From Novosphingobium kaempferiae (lineage in GTDB: Bacteria > Pseudomonadota > Alphaproteobacteria > Sphingomonadales > Sphingomonadaceae), in NCBI RefSeq assembly GCF_021227995.1, contig NZ_CP089301.1, positions 248,001-312,000 on the forward strand: 64,000 nt of DNA, in the 5' to 3' direction. How positions within the stretch are numbered: position 1 is the first letter of the stretch; each line of letters starts with the position of its first letter. The notes below the pieces were generated by a model. The model was given only the letters and a program-made list of their open reading frames with translations. It had not been told where the DNA came from and ran no database searches. The position numbers were made by a program, and so were the translations under genes. Of this stretch, positions 45,377-52,837 are shown one piece after another.

Positions 45377-45678
45377 TATTCGATCACCTTGGGCACGCCG
45401 AAGAAGCCGTGTTCGGCGGCGGGGGCATTGGCCAGCACGGCGTCGCGCTTGTCGCCGCCGGTCAGCGGATCAGCGTCGATCACGTCGTCGCGCAGGCGCA
45501 GGGTGTTGGGGATGACGGCGGTCATCGGCTCGACACCGGAGGTATCGACTTCGCCGAGTTGCTCCACCCAGGCGAGAATGCCGTTCAGCTCGGGCACCAT
45601 CGCCTCAAGCTCCTGCTCGCTCACCTTGATGCGCGCGAGGCTGGCGATCTTCGCCACGGTTGCGGTATCGACCGACAT
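45376..45678 (-). CDS. gatC: Asp-tRNA(Asn)/Glu-tRNA(Gln) amidotransferase subunit C
   Basis: Small (100 residues) subunit that wraps around GatA and stabilises the complex. Typical segments are [36 protein letters not shown] and the C-terminal [13 protein letters not shown]. The ATG at 45678 gives the family's normal length; an upstream in-frame ATG at 45747 adds residues that look non-coding. First gene of gatCAB. Confidence 0.96.
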   Translation of the reverse strand: MSVDTATVAKIASLARIKVSEQELEAMVPELNGILAWVEQLGEVDTSGVEPMTAVIPNTLRLRDDVIDADPLTGGDKRDAVLANAPAAEHGFFGVPKVIE

Positions 45679-45770
45679 GGCTTTCCTTTTTGCGTAGTAT
45701 GTAAATTCGGTTGCGGAGCAGCTAGCAGCGGGGCTCGCCAGCTTCAAGCAGGGGTGCGATCATCCAGCTT

Positions 45771-45846
45771 CGTCATTGCGAGCGTAGCGAAGCAATCGTG
45801 AGGCGCAGTGCCGCCGCCAGATTGCTTCGCTACGCTCGCAATGACG
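45771..45846. repeat. Palindromic intergenic repeat, copy 7
   Basis: Near-perfect palindrome with both arms of the GCGTAGCGAAGCAATC form. It lies 9 bases beyond the stop of the FKBP gene and upstream of gatC. Confidence 0.9.
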
Positions 45847-45855
45847 AGCGCGGGG

Positions 45856-46380
45856 TCACTTCGCCGGTTGCGCCGGAGCGGCTTCACCCGGAGCGCCTTG
45901 GCCCTGCGCGCCCTGAGCTTGCGCGGCCTGCTGCGCCCGCATCTGCTCCATCATCGCCTGCAGTTCCTCGGCGGTCTTGAAATCGATCAGGTCGATCTCG
46001 AAGACGAGCGTGGAGTTGGCGGGGATCGGGCCGGAAGCCTGCGCGCCGTAGCCCAGTTCGGGCGGGATGGTCAGCTTGTAGCGGCCGCCGCGCTCCATCT
46101 GGACCAGACCCTGCGCGAAGCCGGGAACGACTTCGTCCAGCGCCATCGGCATCCGCTCGTTCTGGTCGAACACGGTGCCGTCGGTCAGCATGCCCTTGTA
46201 GTTGATGAGCACGTAGGAGTGCTCCGGCGGCTTCCCGCCGGTGCCGGGCGTGATCGCCTCAACCTTCACCTGCGGCGCAGCAGGCGTCGCCGCCGGAGCG
46301 GGAGCCGGTGCTGCCTGGGCATGGACCATGACCGGCGCGCCCGCAAGCGCGAACAGCGCCGCCAGTCGAAGCATGGTCAT
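45856..46380 (-). CDS. FKBP-type peptidyl-prolyl cis-trans isomerase (exported)
   Basis: A 174-residue isomerase with a signal peptide (MTMLRLAALFALAGAPVMVHA), so periplasmic. The FKBP core has YVLINYKGMLTDGTVFDQN, VVPGFAQGLVQMERGGRYKL and IPPELGYGAQASGPIPANST, with standard active-site aromatics only partly conserved. The C-terminus is low-complexity, rich in Met, Gln, Ala and Pro. It overlaps the preceding FKBP gene by one base and appears to be its duplicate. Confidence 0.92.
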   Translation of the reverse strand: MTMLRLAALFALAGAPVMVHAQAAPAPAPAATPAAPQVKVEAITPGTGGKPPEHSYVLINYKGMLTDGTVFDQNERMPMALDEVVPGFAQGLVQMERGGRYKLTIPPELGYGAQASGPIPANSTLVFEIDLIDFKTAEELQAMMEQMRAQQAAQAQGAQGQGAPGEAAPAQPAK

Positions 46381-46931
46381 CAGGGCTGGACGGGAGCCGG
46401 AGCACCCGGGATCGCACCCGGAGCGCCCGGAACCGCGCCGCCCTGCTGCTGCATCTGCTGGAGCTGCTGCAGGATGCGCTGCTGCTGCTGGATTTCAGCA
46501 AGGCTCTTGTAGTCGATCAGTTCGACTTCGAACTTGAGGTCGGCATTCGCCGGGATCGGCGATCCGGCGGGCGGCGTCGCGCCGTAGGCCAGCTCCGAGG
46601 GGATGACGACTTCGTACTTGCCGCCGCGCTGCATCTTCTGGAGCGCCTTGGAGAAGCCGGGCACGAACTGCGCCACCGGGTTGGGGTAGTTCTTGTTCTG
46701 GTCGAACACGGTGCCGTCGGTCAGCATGCCCTTGTAGTTGATGAGCACGACGTCTTCCATCGTCGGCGAATCGCCGGTGCCGGCGGTCAGCGTCTTGACG
46801 GTCGGCGCGGGCGGCAGCGCGGCATAGGCCACACCGGCAGAGGCCAGAGCGATGGCGACGACACCCAGCCAGATCTTGGAAACGGCGCCCTTTTCGATCG
46901 GCTGCAGCGCAACGCGGGTGATCTCTGTCAT
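46380..46931 (-). CDS. FKBP-type peptidyl-prolyl cis-trans isomerase (membrane-anchored)
   Basis: A 183-residue protein with a single N-terminal membrane segment (IWLGVVAIALASAGVAYAAL, residues ~20-39) preceded by about 19 cytoplasmic residues, so the FKBP domain faces the periplasm. Core motifs VVLINYKGMLTDGTVFDQN and FVPGFSKALQKMQRGGKYE match the next gene closely. The tail is glutamine-rich (QQQQRILQQLQQMQQQGG) then Pro/Gly/Ala-rich. The two genes form an operon; a hairpin separates them from rpsU upstream. Confidence 0.92.
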   Translation of the reverse strand: MTEITRVALQPIEKGAVSKIWLGVVAIALASAGVAYAALPPAPTVKTLTAGTGDSPTMEDVVLINYKGMLTDGTVFDQNKNYPNPVAQFVPGFSKALQKMQRGGKYEVVIPSELAYGATPPAGSPIPANADLKFEVELIDYKSLAEIQQQQRILQQLQQMQQQGGAVPGAPGAIPGAPAPVQP

Positions 46932-46990
46932 CGTCGGTGGCCCTCGTACTCATATGAAGCGCCCGGGCAGGACATCCCTTGCAGATGCAC

Positions 46991-47020
46991 AAAGGGCGCG
47001 GAATGGTGATTCCGCGCCCT
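46991..47020 (-). terminator. Terminator hairpin after rpsU
   Basis: AGGGCGCGGAAT (minus strand, from 47020) and ATTCCGCGCCCT form a perfect 12-bp stem with a 4-base loop, followed by a short TT. Probably the end of the rpsU transcript before the FKBP pair. Confidence 0.7.
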
Positions 47021-47099
47021 CATGGCTCAACCCGGCGCGGCATTCAAGCCGCTGCTCCAGATTTAAAGGTGCCCTGCGCAAAAGCGCAGGAAAGCTCGC

Positions 47100-47306
47100 T
47101 TACTTCGAGCCGTCGCGCTCGGCGCGCTTGCGCTCAAGCTTGCGGGCGCGGCGAACGGCGGCAGCCTTTTCGCGAGCGCGCTTTTCCGACGGCTTCTCGA
47201 AGTGACGGCGCAGCTTCATCTCACGATACACGCCTTCACGCTGCAGCTTCTTCTTGAGCGCACGAAGAGCCTGATCGACGTTGTTGTCGCGGACGAGAAT
47301 CTGCAT
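47100..47306 (-). CDS. rpsU: 30S ribosomal protein S21
   Basis: A 68-residue, very basic ribosomal protein that takes part in initiation at the mRNA platform. [20 protein letters not shown] and [20 protein letters not shown] are textbook S21 sequence; the C-terminus is the usual Arg/Lys-rich tail. The ATG at 47306 fits the family; the frame remains open upstream without coding character. Single gene between two regulatory hairpin regions. Confidence 0.97.
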   Translation of the reverse strand: MQILVRDNNVDQALRALKKKLQREGVYREMKLRRHFEKPSEKRAREKAAAVRRARKLERKRAERDGSK

Positions 47307-47499
47307 AAACCGAAACACCTCACAAAAACAGACGGGGCCGCCACGCATCCGGTTTGGCGTGGCGAGCCGCGAATCTTGAGCCAAAAACAAGGCCGCCGCC
47401 GGACTCGGAGGCAGCTGATTGAGCGGCCCGTTAGCAAAGTGACGGGTCGAAGACAAGGCCAATCGCCCGCGAAGGCTGCAGCTTGCCGCGATACGCGCA

Positions 47500-47521
47500 C
47501 TTAGCTATATATCTGGCTAAG
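47500..47521. promoter_or_regulatory. Candidate operator of the Phd/PIN toxin-antitoxin operon
   Basis: CTTAGC-N10-GCTAAG, with an AT-rich centre (TATATATCTG), ends 10 bases before the antitoxin ATG. Position and symmetry fit an autoregulatory site for the antitoxin; the centre could also contain the -10 element (TATATA). Confidence 0.5.
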
Positions 47522-47531
47522 GAGCGCGGCG

Positions 47532-47765
47532 ATGACTCAGGTTTCCGTCCACGAGGCCAAGACCAATCTCTCCCGCCTGATCGCCAGCGCTTTGGCGGGC
47601 GAAGAGGTGGTGATCGCACGCGGCAACATTCCGGCCGTAAGGCTGGTCCCGGTGAACCCGGTCGGCGAGCGCAAGTTCGGCGCGCTCAAGGGCGCAATCA
47701 GCGTGGATGCCGCCTTCTTCGACCCCCTGCCCGCCGATGAACTCGACGGCTGGGATTTCCCTTGA
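47532..47765 (+). CDS. Phd/YefM-family antitoxin
   Basis: A 77-residue antitoxin. The N-terminal Phd/YefM DNA-binding dimerisation domain is plain: SVHEAKTNLSRLIASALAGE, VVIARGNIPAVRLVPV. The C-terminal ~30 residues (DAAFFDPLPADELDGWDFP) are acidic and would wrap the toxin. The stop overlaps the toxin start (TTGA). The pair resembles the many Phd-like/PIN modules in proteobacteria rather than the classic AbrB-type VapB. Autoregulation through the palindrome just upstream is likely. Confidence 0.92.
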   Translation: MTQVSVHEAKTNLSRLIASALAGEEVVIARGNIPAVRLVPVNPVGERKFGALKGAISVDAAFFDPLPADELDGWDFP

Positions 47766-48148
47766 GACTGCTGCTCGACACGCATGCACTGCTCTGGTGG
47801 CTCGCGGGCGACGAACATTTATCGCTCCCCGCCCGTGACGCCATAGCCGATGCCGCCAATACGGTTGCCGTCAGCGCGGCTTCGGCAATGGAGATCGCCA
47901 CCAAGCATCGCATCGGCAAGCTGGACGGCGCCGCCCTGCTCGCCCGGGATTTCGAGAGCATCGTTGCGGCGCAGGACTTCGACGAGTTGGCGATCAGCAT
48001 CACCCATGCCCGCCTCGCCGGACAGATGAACATCGCCCACAAGGATCCGTTCGACCGCCTGCTGATCGCGCAGGCGCAGGCCGAGGACATGGTGCTGATT
48101 TCCAACGAGGCGCTGTTCGACGGGTTCGCCGTACAACGTTTGTGGTAG
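47762..48148 (+). CDS. PIN-domain toxin (VapC-like ribonuclease)
   Basis: A 128-residue PIN nuclease, expected to cut specific RNAs (tRNA or rRNA loops) when the antitoxin is degraded. Acidic residues are Asp 6 (LLLDTHALLWW), Glu 44 (SAMEIATK) and the Asp pair in HKDPFDRLLIAQA, with a fourth near LISNEALFDG. It starts with TTG at 47762, overlapping the antitoxin stop by 3 bases, a sign of coupled translation. Family is sure; RNA target unknown. Confidence 0.92.
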   Translation: MRLLLDTHALLWWLAGDEHLSLPARDAIADAANTVAVSAASAMEIATKHRIGKLDGAALLARDFESIVAAQDFDELAISITHARLAGQMNIAHKDPFDRLLIAQAQAEDMVLISNEALFDGFAVQRLW

Positions 48149-48201
48149 CCGCTGCGGCAGCCCGGATTGGAATTCCACCGATTCGCGGCTAAGGCGGCGC
48201 C

Positions 48202-48609
48202 ATGCCCCAACCTTCCTTTCTTGCGGCCTCGCTCTACGTGGCCCTCGGCGGCGCGTTCGGCTCCTGGCTGCGCTTCCTCGTCGGGCGCGGCTGGACCGCA
48301 GCGCTCGGCCCCGTGCGTGCCGGTGTCTTTCCTTATGGCACGCTCACCGTCAACGTCGTCGGCAGTGTACTGATGGGCGTTCTGGCCGGCTGGCTCGCCC
48401 GCTTCGGCCATGGCAGCGAAGGCACGCGCCTGCTGCTTGGCATCGGCGTGCTGGGAGGTTTCACAACCTTCTCGTCGATGAGCCTCGACTTCGCCACTTT
48501 GATCCAGCGCGGCGAGATCGCCACCGCTGCCTTTTATACCGCCCTGTCACTGCTCGCCGGATTCGGCGGCCTGTTCCTCGGCCTCTTTGTTATGCGGAGC
48601 GTGGCATGA
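48202..48609 (+). CDS. crcB: Fluoride efflux channel CrcB
   Basis: A 135-residue, four-helix membrane protein exporting fluoride as a dual-topology dimer (Fluc). The GGAFGSWLRFLVGR start, TLTVNVVGSVLMG (with the conserved Asn) and GGFTTFSSMSLDF (Phe-box and Na+-site Thr/Ser) are diagnostic. There is no room or conserved sequence upstream for a fluoride riboswitch. It overlaps the pseudouridine synthase gene by 4 bases and starts the operon crcB-rluA-HAD-TM-ATP12. Confidence 0.95.
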   Translation: MPQPSFLAASLYVALGGAFGSWLRFLVGRGWTAALGPVRAGVFPYGTLTVNVVGSVLMGVLAGWLARFGHGSEGTRLLLGIGVLGGFTTFSSMSLDFATLIQRGEIATAAFYTALSLLAGFGGLFLGLFVMRSVA

Positions 48610-49886
48610 GCAATATCGATATCGTCCGTCAGTTCACCGTCGGCCAGGATGACGACGGCGTCCGTCTCGACCGCTGGTTCAAGCGCCACCTGCCCAAGGT
48701 CGGCTTCGCGATGGTTTCGCGCTGGGCCCGCACCGGCCAGATCCGCGTCGACGGAAAGCGCGCCGACGTCGACACCCGCCTTGAGGCAGGCCAGGTTCTG
48801 CGCGTGCCGCCCGGCGGCGAACAGAAGACTTCTGCAAACGGCGAGCGCCCCCGGCGCGAACTGACCGAGGCAGAGATCGAACTCGCCGATTCGATGGTCC
48901 TGACGCAGGATCGCGCCGCCATCGTGCTCAACAAGCCGCCCGGCCTCGCCACGCAGGGCGGTTCGGGCATGAAGGAGCACGTCGACGGCCTGCTCGACGC
49001 TTATGTCGACAAGGGACCGCGCCCGCGCCTCGTCCACCGGCTCGACAAGGACACTTCGGGCGTCCTCCTCATCGCCCGCACTCCGGGCAGCGCCGCCTAT
49101 TTCTCCAAGCGTTTCTCGGGCCGCTCGGCCAAGAAGATCTACTGGGCGCTGGTGGTCGGCGTGCCGAGCATCAACGACGGCATGATCGAACTGCCCCTCG
49201 CCAAGCAGCCAGGCACCGGCGGCGAGAAGATGCATGTGGACGAGAAGGAAGGCCAGAGCGCCCGCACGCGCTACCGCGTGATCGACCGCGCCGGCAACCG
49301 CGCCGCATGGGTCGAACTGCACCCGCTGACCGGGCGCACGCACCAGTTGCGTGTCCACATGGCGGCGATCGGCCACCCCATCGTCGGCGATGGCAAGTAC
49401 GGCGGTCAGGAAGCCTTCCTTACTGGCTCGATCAGCCGCAAGATGCACCTGCATGCCCGCCGCCTCATCATCGAGCATCCGGACGGCGCCCCGCTCGACG
49501 TGACCGCCCCCCTGCCCGAGCACTTCGCCAATTCGCTCGAATCGCTCGGCTTCGTGGAATCGGAAGGTGACGTCGAGATCGAGGCGCCCATCGAGTTCAC
49601 CAAGGAGGACCAGAAGCGCGCCGCCAAGCAGCACGCCAAGGAATACCGCAAGGAACGCCGTGGCGAGCGCCGCAAGCGTAGCGATGGGCCGTCTTCGGGA
49701 CAGAACCGGCTGAGCAAGCCTTCGGGCAAGCCGGGCGGGAAACCGGCCGGAAAGCCCGCAGGCAAATCGTTCGGGAAGCCGGGCGGCAAGCCTTCGCGTC
49801 CCGGCACCGGCAAGCCCACCGGTAGCCGTTCGGCCCCGCGTTCCGGCGCGAAGCCCGGTGGTGCGCCGCGCGGGCGCGGTCGGTGA
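48606..49886 (+). CDS. RluA-family pseudouridine synthase with long basic GKP-rich tail
   Basis: A 426-residue enzyme converting uridine to pseudouridine in 23S rRNA (RluC/RluD type). N-terminal S4 domain (RLDRWFKRHLPKVGFAMVSR), catalytic motif VHRLDKDTSGVLL with the active Asp near residue 143, and HPLTGRTHQLRVHMA. The enzyme proper ends near residue 320; the rest is a highly charged Lys/Arg/Glu stretch followed by about 60 residues of repeating GKPxGKP, likely disordered and RNA-binding. Overlaps both neighbours by 4 bases. The exact target uridine cannot be read from sequence. Confidence 0.92.
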   Translation: MSNIDIVRQFTVGQDDDGVRLDRWFKRHLPKVGFAMVSRWARTGQIRVDGKRADVDTRLEAGQVLRVPPGGEQKTSANGERPRRELTEAEIELADSMVLTQDRAAIVLNKPPGLATQGGSGMKEHVDGLLDAYVDKGPRPRLVHRLDKDTSGVLLIARTPGSAAYFSKRFSGRSAKKIYWALVVGVPSINDGMIELPLAKQPGTGGEKMHVDEKEGQSARTRYRVIDRAGNRAAWVELHPLTGRTHQLRVHMAAIGHPIVGDGKYGGQEAFLTGSISRKMHLHARRLIIEHPDGAPLDVTAPLPEHFANSLESLGFVESEGDVEIEAPIEFTKEDQKRAAKQHAKEYRKERRGERRKRSDGPSSGQNRLSKPSGKPGGKPAGKPAGKSFGKPGGKPSRPGTGKPTGSRSAPRSGAKPGGAPRGRGR

Positions 49887-50548
49887 CAGGCGGGCCGGTG
49901 AAGCTGGCCGTCTTCGACTGCGACGGCACCCTCGTCGACGGGCAGGCGCCCATCTGCGAGGCGATGGAGGCTGCCTTCGCCGCATTCTCGATCCCCGCGC
50001 CGTCGCGCGGGGCGATCCGGCGCGCGGTCGGGCTGTCCTTGCCGCAGGCGATCCGGCAGCTGCTACCCGCTTCCGATGCCGAGCAGCAGCAGGCTATGGC
50101 CGAAGTCTACAAGCTCTCGTTCCGCACCGCCCGCGAACAGGGCCGCGTCGCACAGCCACTGTTCCCCGGCATCGAGGACACGCTGCGCGGCCTTCACGCA
50201 AACGGATGGACGCTGGGCGTCGCCACCGGCATGTCGGACCGTGGCCTCGGCTTCTGCCTTGAGGCGAACGGGATTGCGGACCTGTTCGTGACGCTCCAGA
50301 CCGCCGACCGCCACCCCTCCAAGCCGCACCCGGCGATGCTGGAAGAGGCGCTGTTCGAGGCCGGAGCCGCCGCCGCCGAAGCAGTGATGATCGGCGACAC
50401 CGCCTACGACATGCAGATGGCCACCAGCGCCCACGTCCGCGCCATCGGCGTCGACTGGGGCTATCACCACCCGCGCGAACTGGCTGAAGCCGGTGCGGAA
50501 ATCGTGGTCGAAACCCCGGCGCAGCTTCTGGAGCACCTCCTCAAGTGA
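49883..50548 (+). CDS. HAD-IA family hydrolase (phosphoglycolate phosphatase-like)
   Basis: A 221-residue phosphatase. Motif I is FDCDGTLVDG (nucleophile Asp 12, acid Asp 14), motif II is VATGMSDRG and motif IV MIGDTAYDMQMA; the cap domain lies at residues ~20-90. Starts with GTG at 49883 (4-base overlap); an internal GTG five codons on, at VKLAVFDCDG, is also possible. Substrate unknown, possibly phosphoglycolate or another small phosphate ester. Confidence 0.9.
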   Translation: MTGGPVKLAVFDCDGTLVDGQAPICEAMEAAFAAFSIPAPSRGAIRRAVGLSLPQAIRQLLPASDAEQQQAMAEVYKLSFRTAREQGRVAQPLFPGIEDTLRGLHANGWTLGVATGMSDRGLGFCLEANGIADLFVTLQTADRHPSKPHPAMLEEALFEAGAAAAEAVMIGDTAYDMQMATSAHVRAIGVDWGYHHPRELAEAGAEIVVETPAQLLEHLLK

Positions 50549-50778
50549 GCTCGCCATCCCACGACAGCGGCCATGACCCCGCGATGGCGCGCTTCGCCAT
50601 CATCAACCTGGTGCGCATCGCCGGCGTCGCCTGCATCGTTCTCGGCATCCTGATCGCCACCGACCGCATCCTCGCGGGCCTGCCGGATTGGATCGCCTAC
50701 ATCCTCATCGCCAACGGGCTGGTCGACGCCTTCGTCATCCCCGTGATTCTCGTCAGAAAGTGGCGCACTCCCCGATGA
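50545..50778 (+). CDS. Small two-helix membrane protein
   Basis: A 77-residue hypothetical protein with GTG start and 4-base overlaps on both sides. Two hydrophobic helices are seen (residues ~19-41 and ~47-70, separated by a short turn PDW). No known motif; the C-terminus is basic (RKWRTPR). Its place in a chain of overlapping genes suggests it is translated and may work with the ATP12 chaperone or the F1Fo assembly, but that is only a guess. Confidence 0.7.
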   Translation: MSSPSHDSGHDPAMARFAIINLVRIAGVACIVLGILIATDRILAGLPDWIAYILIANGLVDAFVIPVILVRKWRTPR

Positions 50779-51470
50779 AGCGTTTCTACAAGGAAGCCGC
50801 AGCCGAGCCGACAGAAGGCGGCTGGCGCGTGACTCTCGACGGTCGCCCGATCCGCACCGCCGGAGGTCGCGCACAGGTCGTCCCCACGCAGGCACTGGCC
50901 GAAGCGCTGGCGGCGGAATGGGCAGCACAGGGTGAGAAGATCGACACCACGACCTTCCACTACCGCGACCTTGCCGACTTCGCGATCGACGCGGTTGCGC
51001 CCGCGCGCGCGACGGTCATCACCGAACTCGTGCCCTATGCCGAGACCGACACGCTCTGCTACCGCGCCGATCCAGACGAAGCACTGTACAAACGGCAGCA
51101 GGAAGTCTGGGAGCCGCTGCTCACCACCGCCGAAGCCCGCCTTGGCGTGACCTTCGCGCGCATTTCCGGCATCATTCACAAGCAGCAGCCTGCCGAGACT
51201 CTGGCCCGGCTGAATGCAGAACTGGCCGCGCGGAGCGACTTCGAACTGGCCGCGCTCAAGATGCTGTCCAGCCTCGCCGCCTCGCTGGTGATCGCGCTGG
51301 AGGCCATCCAGCCGGACGCCGACGCCGACCTGCTCTGGAAAGCCGCCGAACTGGAAGCCGACTGGCAGGTCGAACTCTGGGGCGACGACTGGGAAGCCGC
51401 CGAACGCCGCGCCGCGCGCTTCGAAGCGTTCAGGCTGGCGATGAGCCTCGCCGAACTCTCCCGCGCCTAG
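50775..51470 (+). CDS. ATP12-family F1-ATPase assembly chaperone
   Basis: A 231-residue homologue of mitochondrial Atp12, which binds the F1 alpha subunit until assembly. MKRFYKEAAAEPTEGGWRVTLDGRPIRT is the typical start (partial quote: YKEAAAEP, WRVTLDGRPIRT), followed by PTQALAEALAAEWAAQ and LEADWQVELWGDDWEA. The ATG at 50775 overlaps the previous stop by 4 bases; the frame continues upstream but without conservation. Last gene of the operon; a palindromic repeat follows. Confidence 0.92.
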   Translation: MKRFYKEAAAEPTEGGWRVTLDGRPIRTAGGRAQVVPTQALAEALAAEWAAQGEKIDTTTFHYRDLADFAIDAVAPARATVITELVPYAETDTLCYRADPDEALYKRQQEVWEPLLTTAEARLGVTFARISGIIHKQQPAETLARLNAELAARSDFELAALKMLSSLAASLVIALEAIQPDADADLLWKAAELEADWQVELWGDDWEAAERRAARFEAFRLAMSLAELSRA

Positions 51471-51484
51471 CCAGAACCGTCGTT

Positions 51485-51559
51485 CGTCATTGCGAGCGTA
51501 GCGAAGCAATCCAGCGCCCGAAGCGGACCGTGGATTGCTTCGCTACGCTCGCAATGACG
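51485..51559. repeat. Palindromic intergenic repeat, copy 8
   Basis: Near-perfect palindrome, arms of the GCGTAGCGAAGCAATCC form, 15 bases after the ATP12 stop and 9 bases before the stop of the convergent hydrolase gene. It could act as a terminator for both. Confidence 0.9.
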
Positions 51560-51568
51560 ATCTGAGAT

Positions 51569-52327
51569 TTAAGCCAGAAACGCCGCCATAGCGCGACCGA
51601 GATCCTTGAAGGTCACGGACGACATGTGATTGCCCGGCACTTCGATGTAAGTGCCATCAGGCAGCACCCCGGCGAGTTCCTGGGCGGAACCGTTGTCGTG
51701 ATCCTCCGCCCCGCTGACGCAGAGCGTAGGCATCGTGACATGCGCGATCGCATCCGGCGCCGTATCATCGACCGAGCCGAGAAGAAGCCGTGCGGCGACG
51801 CGGTCGATGTTCATCGACTTCATGAACGCCTGCGCGACGAAGGCCTTGTCGCCACGCTCGATGGTTCCGAAGCGATCGATCGCGTCGATGAAATGCGCGC
51901 TGCGACGCGCCCAGCCAGACAGCCCGGTGAGCCCCATGCCGCCCAGCACCAGCCGGTTCGGAACCAGCCCTGCCAGCACCCCGCGCACTGCGGTCCGTGC
52001 GCCCAGCGAAAAGCCGCCAAGATCGTATTCGGTCAGGTTCAGCGCGGCGGTCACGGCCTTGAGGTCGCGGACCAGCACGTCGGAAGGGTAAGCCTCGGGC
52101 TCGTGCGGCGCAGCGCTCTGCCCGTGCGCGCGCAGGTCGGGCATGAAGACCTCGAACCCGGCATCGGCGAGGATCTTCGCATTGCCGAACTTGATCCAGT
52201 TGACCTCGGCGCTGGAAAACAGCCCGTGGAGCAGGACCAGCGGCCGCCCGCCGGTGTCGCCCATGGTATGAACGGCGAGCTTCGCCCCGCCGAAGCCATC
52301 GACGAAATCGGTCTTCACATCGGTCAC
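51569..52327 (-). CDS. Alpha/beta-fold hydrolase
   Basis: A 252-residue serine hydrolase. VLLHGLFSSAEVNW forms the oxyanion loop, DLRAHGQSAAPH the next turn, LGGFSLGAR the nucleophile elbow, VSGAEDHDNGSAQ the acid and GNHMSSV the catalytic His. Typical of the broad esterase/epoxide hydrolase/C-C hydrolase group; substrate unknown. No signal peptide, so cytoplasmic. It lies upstream of, but 34 bases from, the GFA gene on the same strand. Confidence 0.88.
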   Translation of the reverse strand: MTDVKTDFVDGFGGAKLAVHTMGDTGGRPLVLLHGLFSSAEVNWIKFGNAKILADAGFEVFMPDLRAHGQSAAPHEPEAYPSDVLVRDLKAVTAALNLTEYDLGGFSLGARTAVRGVLAGLVPNRLVLGGMGLTGLSGWARRSAHFIDAIDRFGTIERGDKAFVAQAFMKSMNIDRVAARLLLGSVDDTAPDAIAHVTMPTLCVSGAEDHDNGSAQELAGVLPDGTYIEVPGNHMSSVTFKDLGRAMAAFLA

Positions 52328-52361
52328 GGCAAACTCGCTTTACTGGATCATCGGTGCTGGA

Positions 52362-52805
52362 TCATTCAGGCGGCTCGAGGCCAGCGGCCTTCCACCTGTC
52401 GGTGACGCTCGGGTTTTCCACGCTCGTCATGCCGGGCAAGTGCCGCACGTCGGTCCATGCCGTCAACATGCTTTCGGTCGCGTAGTTCTGGTTCGGACGG
52501 AACGGCGCGGGATCGTCGAAGCTGCCCACGGTGATGTCGATGTTCTCGCCGTCGAGGAACGCGAAGCCCAGCGGCGTTCCGCAGTTCGAACAGAACGGAC
52601 GGTGCGCGATGGGTGAGGACTGGTACCAGTCCGGCTCGGGCTCCCACCGCACCTTGTCCCGGGGCGCGTTGATGAAGGCGATGGAGACCCCGCCGGTCGC
52701 CCGGCGGCACATCCTGCAATGGCAGAGATAGGCCGTCTCGGGCTCGACTTCGGCGGAATAGCGGATGCGGCCGCACTGGCAGCCGCCGGTCATGGTGGTG
52801 CTCAT
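52362..52805 (-). CDS. GFA family (glutathione-dependent formaldehyde-activating enzyme-like) protein
   Basis: A 147-residue zinc-binding protein. The seven cysteines of the GFA fold are present: Cys 9 and 11 (GGCQCG), Cys 28, 30 and 33 (LCHCRMC), Cys 72 and 75 (FCSNCG). Family members were named for glutathione-formaldehyde adduct formation, but most have no proven activity. The start at 52805 was chosen over an extended frame because the sequence before it is non-conserved. It is 32 bases downstream of asd on the same strand. Confidence 0.9.
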   Translation of the reverse strand: MSTTMTGGCQCGRIRYSAEVEPETAYLCHCRMCRRATGGVSIAFINAPRDKVRWEPEPDWYQSSPIAHRPFCSNCGTPLGFAFLDGENIDITVGSFDDPAPFRPNQNYATESMLTAWTDVRHLPGMTSVENPSVTDRWKAAGLEPPE

Positions 52806-52837
52806 GGCGACGAGGCTACCCCGCCGCCATACACCAG

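Noticed and set aside
47073..47090. Hairpin CCTGCGC-AAAA-GCGCAGG as rpsU terminator
   Set aside because: Perfect stem, but no T-run on the minus strand; the 12-bp hairpin at 46993-47020 is the better terminator. It may still protect the 3' end.
48149..48201. Fluoride riboswitch before crcB
   Set aside because: Only 53 bases separate the toxin stop from crcB and the conserved crcB-motif pseudoknot sequence is not seen.
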